Both the position numbers and the translations under genes were made by a program. Source: a bacterium (GTDB lineage Bacteria; Pseudomonadota; Alphaproteobacteria; Rs-D84). From it: 9,625 nucleotides of DNA. The stretch is from assembly GCA_014802705.1 (NCBI GenBank), contig JAAVBR010000016.1, positions 1-9,625 of the forward strand, given 5' to 3'. The notes under the pieces were generated by a model. That model was not told where the DNA came from, made no database searches, and saw nothing but the letters and a program-made list of their open reading frames with translations. Positions within the stretch are counted from its first letter, which is position 1. Every line of letters begins with the position of its first letter. Shown piece by piece: positions 1-5,363 of the stretch.

Positions 1-17
1 GAAATTAAGAACGGGAC

Positions 18-64
18 AAGTTCCCCTCTGGCAAGAGGGGTGCCACGAAGTGGCGGGGTGTCGG
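18..64 (+). repeat. Dispersed double-hairpin repeat, copy A
   Basis: This is one of three copies in the window; the others are at 9318-9358 and 9381-9429. It opens with AAGTTCCCCTCT and closes with GGGGTGTCGG. Two hairpins lie in between: CCCCTCT (23-29) pairs with AGAGGGG (34-40) around a GGCA loop, and GCCAC (42-46) pairs with GTGGC (50-54) around GAA. Upstream bases 5-17 also resemble the bases before copy B. It sits beyond the 3' end of the tRNA-Thr gene, outside any coding frame I can support. This is an interspersed palindromic repeat; its function is unknown. Confidence 0.8.
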
Positions 65-67
65 CAT

Positions 68-97
68 CTGAACTCTGCACTCTGAAAACTGAACTCT
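68..97. repeat. Short direct repeat CTGAACTCT
   Basis: The 9-base word CTGAACTCT occurs at 68-76 and again at 89-97, a period of 21, with a related CTCTGAA between them. It fills the gap between the double-hairpin repeat and the terminator. No function can be assigned. Confidence 0.5.
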
Positions 98-129
98 AAA
101 AAAATCCCGCCCGATTGGGCGGGATTTTT
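98..129 (-). terminator. Bidirectional intrinsic terminator after tRNA-Thr
   Basis: A 12-bp perfect stem pairs 101-112 with 117-128 around a GATT loop, with a GC core of TCCCGCCC/GGGCGGGA. Leftward transcripts end in seven U (from A 98-104) and rightward transcripts in five U. It starts 5 bases beyond the encoded CCA of tRNA-Thr, so it is the natural end of that transcript. Its arms resemble those of the terminator at 9497-9526. Confidence 0.9.
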
Positions 130-133
130 ATTC

Positions 134-209
134 TGGTGCCGGTGATAGGACTTGAACCTACGACCCCCTCATTACGAATGAGATGCTCTACCAGCTGAGC
201 TACACCGGC
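134..209 (-). tRNA. tRNA-Thr (anticodon CGT)
   Basis: Read on the minus strand this is a complete 76-nt cloverleaf: acceptor GCCGGTG/CACCGGC, D arm GCTC/GAGC, anticodon stem TCTCA/TGAGG with loop TTCGTAA, and T arm GTAGG/CCTAT with loop TTCAAGT. The anticodon CGT lies at 176-174 and reads the threonine codon ACG. The discriminator is A, and the 3' CCA is encoded in the DNA (134-136). A promoter lies just upstream and a terminator just downstream, so it appears to be a single-gene transcription unit. Confidence 0.97.
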
Positions 210-218
210 GCGTTCCCT

Positions 219-247
219 ACTATACAGGCTTTGATTCCAAAGATCAA
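219..247 (-). promoter_or_regulatory. Promoter of tRNA-Thr
   Basis: On the minus strand TTGATC (247-242) and TATAGT (224-219) are separated by exactly 17 bases. The -10 box matches the sigma-70 consensus at 5 of 6 positions and the -35 at 4 of 6. Initiation about 7 bases downstream gives a leader of only a few bases before the mature tRNA 5' end at 209. It lies in the 65-base gap after zapA, so the tRNA need not be read from the zapA operon. Confidence 0.75.
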
Positions 248-274
248 GGGTAAATTTCGCCCTGCCCCCGCATT

Positions 275-553
275 TTATTGGGTGATTTTACGCTTGATTT
301 CGCGAATCCGGGCCAGGATTTCTTTTAAATCCGTGTCATTCAACGGGGTGTGCGATCGATTTTGCACCTCGTCCGCCAGGACAATGCACAGCGTCGCCAA
401 CAGCGCACTTTCCGGCAACGGGCCAATTTTATCCAAGATTTCGCGCGCACGGGCATCCACCATTTTGCCCAGTTCGATCAGCCGTGCCTCTTGCCCGTCT
501 TCGCACCCCATGGGATAATTTTTATTGACGATGGGAATGGATACAACGCTCAT
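275..553 (-). CDS. zapA: Cell division protein ZapA
   Basis: This 92-residue protein fits ZapA, a small cytoplasmic factor that binds FtsZ and bundles its protofilaments at the division ring. The family pattern is visible: an N-terminal strand with IVNKNYPMGCEDGQE (residues 8-22), then a helix with LIELGKMVDARAREI (25-39), then a hydrophobic helix ALLATLCIVLADEVQN (50-65), and a charged C-terminal helix. Length is normal for the family. Its ATG overlaps the stop of the upstream coiled-coil gene as ATGA (550-553), so the two are translationally coupled; a purine run AAAGAAG precedes the start. The family call rests on pattern and length, plus the alphaproteobacterial habit of placing a small coiled-coil gene directly upstream. 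Confidence 0.88.
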   Translation of the reverse strand: MSVVSIPIVNKNYPMGCEDGQEARLIELGKMVDARAREILDKIGPLPESALLATLCIVLADEVQNRSHTPLNDTDLKEILARIREIKRKITQ

Positions 554-759
554 TTCAACTTCTTTAATAATTCCAAACTGCGGTCGATCATGTCCACCGC
601 GCCGGCATTTTTTTCACGCAGGTTTTTCACCTGTTGGGTCAGGATGGCCACCTCCAGATCCGTCTGCTTGCCCGCGGCGACGGCCGCCGACCGCAATTTG
701 GACACGGTTTCATCCAGACTGGCCAATTCTTGAAAAATCTGTTGTTTAATATCTGTCAT
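550..759 (-). CDS. Small coiled-coil protein upstream of zapA (DUF4164-like)
   Basis: This 69-residue cytoplasmic protein starts MTDIKQQIF and is almost entirely predicted helix. Hydrophobic residues at heptad-like spacing (for example LEVAILTQQVKNLREKNAG and IDRSLELLKKLK) indicate a coiled coil. Many Alphaproteobacteria carry such a gene, annotated DUF4164, directly before zapA; by position and form it could be a division-linked partner in the manner of ZapB, but that is inference. A start two codons earlier (765) is possible. I prefer 759 because the best promoter match (767-795) would start transcription at or beside this ATG, and neither start has a clear Shine-Dalgarno sequence. Its stop overlaps the zapA start by 4 bases. 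Confidence 0.75.
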   Translation of the reverse strand: MTDIKQQIFQELASLDETVSKLRSAAVAAGKQTDLEVAILTQQVKNLREKNAGAVDMIDRSLELLKKLK

Positions 760-766
760 GCCCATC

Positions 767-795
767 AGTTTAAGATATTTTTTATAGGCGTTCAA
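767..795 (-). promoter_or_regulatory. Candidate promoter of the coiled-coil/zapA operon
   Basis: On the minus strand TTGAAC (795-790) and TAAACT (772-767) have a 17-base spacer; each box matches consensus at 4 of 6 positions. Initiation 6-7 bases downstream would fall at about 760, which would leave the ATG at 759 with almost no leader. The match is moderate and the leaderless reading is inference. Confidence 0.45.
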
Positions 796-804
796 CCCAA
801 AATG

Positions 805-813
805 TGATATAAT
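805..813 (+). promoter_or_regulatory. Extended -10 promoter for the acidic-protein operon
   Basis: TGATATAAT is a perfect extended -10 element: TG at 805-806, one base, then consensus TATAAT at 808-813. There is no good -35 at the usual distance, as expected for extended -10 promoters. Predicted initiation near 820 gives a 20-base leader before the ATG at 840. It faces away from the zapA operon promoter in the same 80-base gap. Confidence 0.7.
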
Positions 814-839
814 GGGCCCGCACGGGGGCAAGTATTTAT

Positions 840-1889
840 ATGAAAACCAAAATTATCTATATTTCCGGGAATGAAATTTTTGATATGCAGGACATTCGCG
901 CCGCATTTGAAGAGGTGCGTACCGCCCTGAATCTGGGGACAGACACCGTGCTGTTTGGCGTCCCCGTGGACAGCGACAGCGCCATTGCCGCCCCATTGGC
1001 GACCGCGACGATGGCCGGCGCCGTTGAATCCGCGGTTTCCCCCGCGGTCGAACCGGAACCCGTGCCAGCAGAAGAACCCGCCGCGACAGAGATTGAGGCC
1101 GTGATAGAGCCGGAACCCGAACCAGAGGCAGAGCCTGAGGTTGAACCAGAGCCGGCGGCCGAACCCGCCCCGAAAAAACGGCGTGCGGGGCGCCCCAAAA
1201 AGAAAGCCCCGGTTGATGACCCCGTGGCGACGGCATCCGACGATGCGCCGACCGATGATGCGGCGCCGGTTGTGGATGCGCCCACGGACACCCCCGACAA
1301 AGTGATTCCGATTTTATCCGTCTTGGCCGCGCAACAATCCATGGCATCGGACGCGGCGGCGGACGCCCCCATGGACACACCCCATGACACAGAGGACGCC
1401 GGGAACGACGACGTGGACACGATCGAATCTGACGACGTCGATGACGAAACCGTTGTGGAACGGGTCACCATCGAAGACATGATCAGTGACGAGGCCCCCG
1501 TCCCGGATGTTGAAAAAACATTGGAACAATTATTGGAAAAGATGACCCCCCTGCGCGAGGATCATCCCGAAGACACCATCCCCCCCATGCGCGACGACGC
1601 GATGCCTGATGCGCCACGCGATGACGCGGACGTTCCGGTGGTGGATCCGGATGCCACATTGGAACAATTGGCGACCGAATTTGCCGAAAGCCAGGACACC
1701 ATCACAGACGTGCCCCCATCGCCCCAGGGCGGAAAAATCGGCAAGTTAAAAAATATTTTGCCGTTCAAGAAGGCCAAACGCGAAGACCCCGGTTTGATGG
1801 GCGACCTGTTCGGATGGGCCGGCATCGCCGCCAATGACGACGAATTTTCCATCCCCGGTTTCTTTACCAACGCCGCCGCAAAAAAATAA
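840..1889 (+). CDS. Acidic, low-complexity protein with AT-hook-like patch (unknown)
   Basis: I do not recognise this 349-residue protein. It has three parts. Residues 1-43 look folded, as a strand-helix-strand unit beginning MKTKIIYISG. Residues 44-295 are low complexity: Ala/Pro/Glu-rich, with PEPEPEAEPEVEPEP at 91-105, then Asp-rich. One very basic patch, KKRRAGRPKKK (112-122), resembles an AT-hook (core GRP kept, though the usual RGRP is AGRP). Two short helix-like copies, TLEQLLEKM (227-235) and TLEQLATEF (273-281), occur near the end. Residues 299-315 are basic, and the tail 317-349 is Gly/Phe-rich, containing SIPGFFTNA. There is no signal peptide or membrane helix, so it is probably cytoplasmic. 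It lies 18 bases before the membrane protein gene and is likely co-transcribed with it. Binding to DNA or to an acidic partner through the basic patch is a guess. Confidence 0.8.
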   Translation: MKTKIIYISGNEIFDMQDIRAAFEEVRTALNLGTDTVLFGVPVDSDSAIAAPLATATMAGAVESAVSPAVEPEPVPAEEPAATEIEAVIEPEPEPEAEPEVEPEPAAEPAPKKRRAGRPKKKAPVDDPVATASDDAPTDDAAPVVDAPTDTPDKVIPILSVLAAQQSMASDAAADAPMDTPHDTEDAGNDDVDTIESDDVDDETVVERVTIEDMISDEAPVPDVEKTLEQLLEKMTPLREDHPEDTIPPMRDDAMPDAPRDDADVPVVDPDATLEQLATEFAESQDTITDVPPSPQGGKIGKLKNILPFKKAKREDPGLMGDLFGWAGIAANDDEFSIPGFFTNAAAKK

Positions 1890-1907
1890 AGCATTCGGGC
1901 CCGTTCC

Positions 1908-2357
1908 ATGAACACAGAAACCATTGTCCGATTGCTGCGAAATTCCGGTTATCACGTCCTGGGCGCCGACGGGTCTTTTATTTATATGGAAGATCCGGGC
2001 TGCATCCTGCGCAGTTTTGACGTGTTTTTGGACTATGCCTGGTTGGGGGTGTCTTTTATTGCGGGCATGCTGTTGTTCGCGTGGGCCATCAGTTTAATCC
2101 GCGGCATCAAGACCGATATGATGATGAACATTCGGAATCTGGTTTTGATTTTTGGCACGCTGGCGTTGGCGCGACCGATTGTGAATTTTATCTATGGCGA
2201 CGATCTGTTCGCCCGCGGGTGCCGCACCATTTCGGTCAGCATCAGCGAAGTCAATCGCCTGGTGGATACGCGGCAATTGGATGACGGCGACGCCCATATG
2301 GAAAACATCAATATCCAGGACACCGGCGCCACCTGGGACCAGGCCCGGATTTATTAA
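1908..2357 (+). CDS. Two-helix inner membrane protein (unknown)
   Basis: This 149-residue protein has two clear membrane segments, about residues 44-64 (WLGVSFIAGMLLFAWAI) and 77-96 (NLVLIFGTLALARPIVNF). The loop between them, RGIKTDMMMNIR, is positively charged and short, which by the positive-inside rule puts it in the cytoplasm and both ends in the periplasm. Each periplasmic end carries one cysteine (C32, C105) that could form a disulfide. The polar C-terminal 50 residues are acidic. There is no Shine-Dalgarno sequence before the ATG; the gene starts 18 bases after the acidic protein gene, suggesting an operon. Topology is like that of VirB2/TraA pilins, but I see no sequence support for that family. 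It ends 7 bases from the convergent radC stop without a visible terminator. Confidence 0.75.
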   Translation: MNTETIVRLLRNSGYHVLGADGSFIYMEDPGCILRSFDVFLDYAWLGVSFIAGMLLFAWAISLIRGIKTDMMMNIRNLVLIFGTLALARPIVNFIYGDDLFARGCRTISVSISEVNRLVDTRQLDDGDAHMENINIQDTGATWDQARIY

Positions 2358-2364
2358 AAAAATC

Positions 2365-3060
2365 TTAGATAAAATTCAGATTGCGGGCGGAATAAACCGT
2401 CATCCCCGCCACCAGATAATGATCGAATAATTCCACCCCCATGGGCGATAAAATATCCCGTATAGATGTCGTCAATTCAATATCGGGCGTCGAAAACGGC
2501 ATGCCGGCGGTCGGATGATTATGCACCAACACGATGGACCGCGCATGTAAATTCAGCGCCCGTTGAACAATTTCACGGGGATAAACCTGGGCAAAGTCAA
2601 CGGTGCCGACACTGTGCGTGACATCGGCCAACAATTTATAATCCCCATCCAGATACAGAACATGAAATTCTTCGATTTCTTTGCCCATCAACATGTTGCG
2701 GCAATAATTGGTCAAAACGGTTATATCATGAAAAATGGGTTGCCGGGTCAATTGTTCCTGGTCATCCAACAGGTGTAAGGCATGCACCGTTTTGATGCGC
2801 CGCGCGGTCTTGGCCCCGACGCCCGGCATTTGTTTCAAGGATTCAAACGACGCGGCCAAGATTTGATGCACCCCACCAAACTTTGCCATCAATCGCCGGG
2901 CCAATGGCCGCACATCCCGCCGCGGAATCACATCGCACAGCCAGAGTTCTACGACCTCGGCCGGGGATAATTTATTGTCTAAAAATTTATCCTCTAACCG
3001 TTGACGATGACCGGCCCGCAGGGCGGCATCATCCCATTCGGGATCCATGATTTTGTTCAT
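2365..3060 (-). CDS. radC: RadC family JAB/MPN-domain protein
   Basis: This 231-residue protein has the full RadC layout. An N-terminal GHRQRLEDKFL (17-27) and IPRRDVRPLARRL (45-57) match the family opening. A helix-hairpin-helix follows (QMPGVGAKTARRI, 77-89). The C-terminal JAB/MPN domain has HNHPTAGMPFSTPD (180-193), keeping the metal-binding histidines H180 and H182, S190 and D193, with a glutamate near 131. The usual HNHPSG is HNHPTAG here. RadC proteins are named for DNA repair but their real role is uncertain. The frame is open upstream to 3168; I chose the ATG at 3060 because it overlaps the map stop as ATGA (3057-3060) and homology begins soon after it. It is the last gene of the lptE-holA-map-radC operon. 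Confidence 0.93.
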   Translation of the reverse strand: MNKIMDPEWDDAALRAGHRQRLEDKFLDNKLSPAEVVELWLCDVIPRRDVRPLARRLMAKFGGVHQILAASFESLKQMPGVGAKTARRIKTVHALHLLDDQEQLTRQPIFHDITVLTNYCRNMLMGKEIEEFHVLYLDGDYKLLADVTHSVGTVDFAQVYPREIVQRALNLHARSIVLVHNHPTAGMPFSTPDIELTTSIRDILSPMGVELFDHYLVAGMTVYSARNLNFI

Positions 3061-3827
3061 TCGCCGGACGCCATTTTTTCGGTAAAGATAATCACCCCGT
3101 CTTCGGTAATCCCCAGGGTATGTTCCCACTGGGCCGACCAACCGCCGTCCACCGTACGCGCCGTCCAACCGTCCGCATCAATGCGACAATCGGCCCGCCC
3201 CATACAGATCATGGGTTCAATCGTAAAGACCAGCCCCGGCACCATTTTCACCCGATCCCAACGCTTGTCATAAAAATGATAAATCTGGGGATCATCGTGC
3301 ATCACCTTGCCAATGCCATGACCCACAAAATCACGCGAAATGGAAAAGCCGTGCGGGGTGACCACTTCTTCGATCACGTGCCCGATTTCCGACAACGGCA
3401 CCCCCGGCCCACAGACGGCGATGGCGCTGTTCAGGGCGTCTTGGCAAACCTGGACCAATTTGCGATGCGGGGGGGTAACATTGCCAATCATAAACATGCG
3501 CGACGCGTCGCCGTGAAACCCCTTATACTCGGCCGTTAAATCAACGTTGACGATGTCGCCATCCTTTAAAATAACATCATCGCTGGGGATGCCGTGCACG
3601 ATCACATCATTGACCGACGTGCAGATACTTTTGGGATAACCCTGGTACCCCAGGTCCGACGAACGGGCCCCGTTGGCGCGTAAAAATTCAGCCACCAGGC
3701 GATCGATTTCCCCGGTACTGACGCCGGCCCGCACATGCGGCGTGATAAAATCAAAACACCGGGCCACCAAATCCCCGGCCGCACGCAGACGCTTAAAATC
3801 CTTGGGCGCATAGACGGATGCTAACAT
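3057..3827 (-). CDS. map: Methionine aminopeptidase, type I
   Basis: This 256-residue enzyme removes the initiator methionine from new proteins in the cytoplasm. All catalytic residues of type I enzymes are present: H78 (IVHGIP), metal ligands D96 (VNVDLT) and D107 (HGDASRMF), H170 (GHGIG), E204 (FTIEPM) and E235 (QWEHT). These positions sit at or one off the E. coli numbering, so it is full length without an extension. The ATG at 3827 lies 1 base after the holA stop and is preceded by a strong AAGGAG Shine-Dalgarno sequence (11 bases before the ATG) inside the end of holA, the best ribosome site in the window. Its stop overlaps the radC start. Map directly before radC is a common alphaproteobacterial order. 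Confidence 0.97.
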   Translation of the reverse strand: MLASVYAPKDFKRLRAAGDLVARCFDFITPHVRAGVSTGEIDRLVAEFLRANGARSSDLGYQGYPKSICTSVNDVIVHGIPSDDVILKDGDIVNVDLTAEYKGFHGDASRMFMIGNVTPPHRKLVQVCQDALNSAIAVCGPGVPLSEIGHVIEEVVTPHGFSISRDFVGHGIGKVMHDDPQIYHFYDKRWDRVKMVPGLVFTIEPMICMGRADCRIDADGWTARTVDGGWSAQWEHTLGITEDGVIIFTEKMASGE

Positions 3828-3828
3828 A

Positions 3829-4815
3829 TCAGTTTCTTCTCCTTAGTGATAATTTGGCGGCCCGCACGGCCAATTTCAACGCAAAGTCGCGCAGCAATAT
3901 TTCCCCGGGCATCCCCGTCGTGCGCAATTGGCGTTCCAATTCGTTCAGGCGCACCAACACCCCCGAAATTTCGGATTCCGGCCAGATCTTGACCGCCATG
4001 TTGAATTTATCGGCCACCTTCCAAAACAGGCGTGGCATCTGGCCATCAACCACCGCCACCAATAATTTTTTGAAATGCCCGTCCAACATACGCACCAACA
4101 TATTGGGTTCCGCATTATCATACAGCAACCGGTCCAACGCGGTCAGGGTCTGTTGAATATACCCCGCGGTCAGGGAATATAAAAATTCGTCCGTATCGGC
4201 CGCCGCCGTATCCGGCAGACATTTTTCCACGTCTTCGATATCAACGGTCTTTTTATCATCGACATACAGGGCGATTTTGGTTAAAAACCCGCGTGTAATC
4301 CCGCGATCGCCCCCCAGATGTGTCGTCATATACGTCATGGCGTCGGGTTTAATCTGGGTAATGCCGGCGGCGAATAATTCCCGCTGAATCAACGCGCCCA
4401 GGGTCCGCGCATCGTCGGTATAGCACGCCAGGGCCGCGATGTTATCCCCGCCTTCAAACAGGGCCCGCAATCCGCCCCCGGCGCGCAAATCCCCCCCGCA
4501 TACAATCACCGTCGCACACAGGGACGCATGCGTCACCAATTCAGAAACCAACCGCGCATCGGAATCGCCCGCGTGGGAAATGATCACCATCTTGCGACCG
4601 CCGAACATAGATGGACTGCAACTTTCGGCGAACAAGGCGTCTTGCTTTTCCCGCAAATCATCGGCATCAATCGTGAATAAATTGTCCCGTTCAATGGCCA
4701 ATTTTTCCACCGCCCGGTCACAGTATTCATCCACCTGGCCGGCGTCGGGGCCATAAATTAAAACGGCACGGATGGTGGCAATGCCGTTGTTAAAATCGGC
4801 GTCTTTCCATTTCAT
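3829..4815 (-). CDS. holA: DNA polymerase III subunit delta
   Basis: This 328-residue protein fits the delta subunit, which opens the beta sliding clamp within the clamp-loader complex. Family marks include the degenerate nucleotide-binding start AVLIYGPDAGQVDE (17-30), PSMFGGRKMVII (68-79) after the first domain helix, and the C-terminal collar segment PNMLVRMLDGHFKKLL (237-252). Length is normal. The ATG overlaps the lptE stop as ATGA (4812-4815), and the stop ends one base before the map start. This places it second in a tightly packed four-gene operon. Delta is poorly conserved in sequence, but the motif set together with the lptE neighbour makes the call secure. Confidence 0.93.
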   Translation of the reverse strand: MKWKDADFNNGIATIRAVLIYGPDAGQVDEYCDRAVEKLAIERDNLFTIDADDLREKQDALFAESCSPSMFGGRKMVIISHAGDSDARLVSELVTHASLCATVIVCGGDLRAGGGLRALFEGGDNIAALACYTDDARTLGALIQRELFAAGITQIKPDAMTYMTTHLGGDRGITRGFLTKIALYVDDKKTVDIEDVEKCLPDTAAADTDEFLYSLTAGYIQQTLTALDRLLYDNAEPNMLVRMLDGHFKKLLVAVVDGQMPRLFWKVADKFNMAVKIWPESEISGVLVRLNELERQLRTTGMPGEILLRDFALKLAVRAAKLSLRRRN

Positions 4816-5282
4816 TGCGCCGCCACCTGTTTATCCGCCCGGCGGGTTTCCGCGATAACGCGACTGCCGATCTGGGTGGCCAAAACCTGAATCGTGTTGG
4901 ACACCGCGTTGTTGTACGACGCGTTGGCCGCCACCAAATACCCCACAAAGGCATAAGATTCCGACGCCGATTCCGTGCCGCGCGCGATGGTATCATCACC
5001 GCGTGACAATGTGTATGTGGCGGATAATTTCACCTCGCGCCAGGATGCGTCCCCGGTGGATTCCAATCCCTTGTACAATGTGACGGGGTCATTTAATTTA
5101 ACCACCAGGGTATAGGACGCGCCCGTGTTATGCGCCCCGCCAAATTGGGTGTTTAACGCGTTGCGCAATTCAATGCCGTTGATCCCTGCGATGGGGGAAA
5201 CATAGACATCCGTGGCGTCACCGGTGAACATGGGTTGAAATCCACAACCCGCCAGCATAAAAAGCATCAGATATTTTTTCAT
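4812..5282 (-). CDS. lptE: LPS-assembly lipoprotein LptE
   Basis: This 156-residue outer-membrane lipoprotein should plug the LptD barrel and help deliver lipopolysaccharide to the outer leaflet. The start MKKYLMLFMLAGCGFQPMF is a lipoprotein signal with lipobox LAGC (10-13), the lipid going on C13, followed by the typical LptE opening CGFQP. The body is strand-rich with conserved YTLVVKL and a late Ala-rich helix ending at ETRRADKQ, as usual for the family. The frame is open upstream to 5846; the ATG at 5282 is clearly right because the signal peptide starts there. No strong Shine-Dalgarno sequence is seen. It heads the operon with holA; leuS, a frequent upstream partner elsewhere, is absent. 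Confidence 0.9.
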   Translation of the reverse strand: MKKYLMLFMLAGCGFQPMFTGDATDVYVSPIAGINGIELRNALNTQFGGAHNTGASYTLVVKLNDPVTLYKGLESTGDASWREVKLSATYTLSRGDDTIARGTESASESYAFVGYLVAANASYNNAVSNTIQVLATQIGSRVIAETRRADKQVAAQ

Positions 5283-5310
5283 ACGCCCGGCCCCAAACCC
5301 TGTTTTCCTG

Positions 5311-5339
5311 TTGAACTTGATTGTTATTTTAGCTAGACT
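5311..5339 (+). promoter_or_regulatory. Promoter of the cysteine-rich protein gene
   Basis: TTGAAC (5311-5316) and TAGACT (5334-5339) are 17 bases apart, each matching consensus at 4 of 6 positions. Predicted start near 5346 gives a short leader containing AGAGG before the ATG at 5364. It overlaps the lptE promoter on the other strand. Confidence 0.55.
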
Positions 5340-5354
5340 TTCCATAAATCGCAA
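5326..5354 (-). promoter_or_regulatory. Promoter of the lptE-holA-map-radC operon
   Basis: On the minus strand TTGCGA (5354-5349) and TAAAAT (5331-5326) have a 17-base spacer; the -10 matches consensus at 5 of 6 positions. Predicted start near 5319 leaves a leader of about 37 bases before the lptE ATG. Its core interlocks with the divergent promoter at 5311-5339. Confidence 0.6.
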
Positions 5355-5363
5355 GAGGGAATG

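Noticed and set aside
210..274. 6S RNA next to zapA
   Set aside because: The gap after zapA is only 65 bases and contains the tRNA-Thr promoter; there is no room for a 6S RNA of about 160 bases.
853..1480. Long open frames on the minus strand opposite the acidic-protein gene
   Set aside because: Their products are Ser/Gly or Arg/Pro low complexity mirrored from GC-rich Asp/Ala/Pro codons on the plus strand; they lack a ribosome site or promoter and contradict the extended -10 promoter at 805.
1908..2357. Calling the two-helix protein a VirB2/TraA pilin
   Set aside because: Only the topology matches; there is no signal peptide, no family sequence pattern and no secretion genes nearby.
3061..3168. 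Longer N-terminus for radC starting at 3168
   Set aside because: It would overlap map by over 100 bases, is Arg/Gly/Tyr-rich and unlike RadC; the ATGA overlap at 3057-3060 is the better start.
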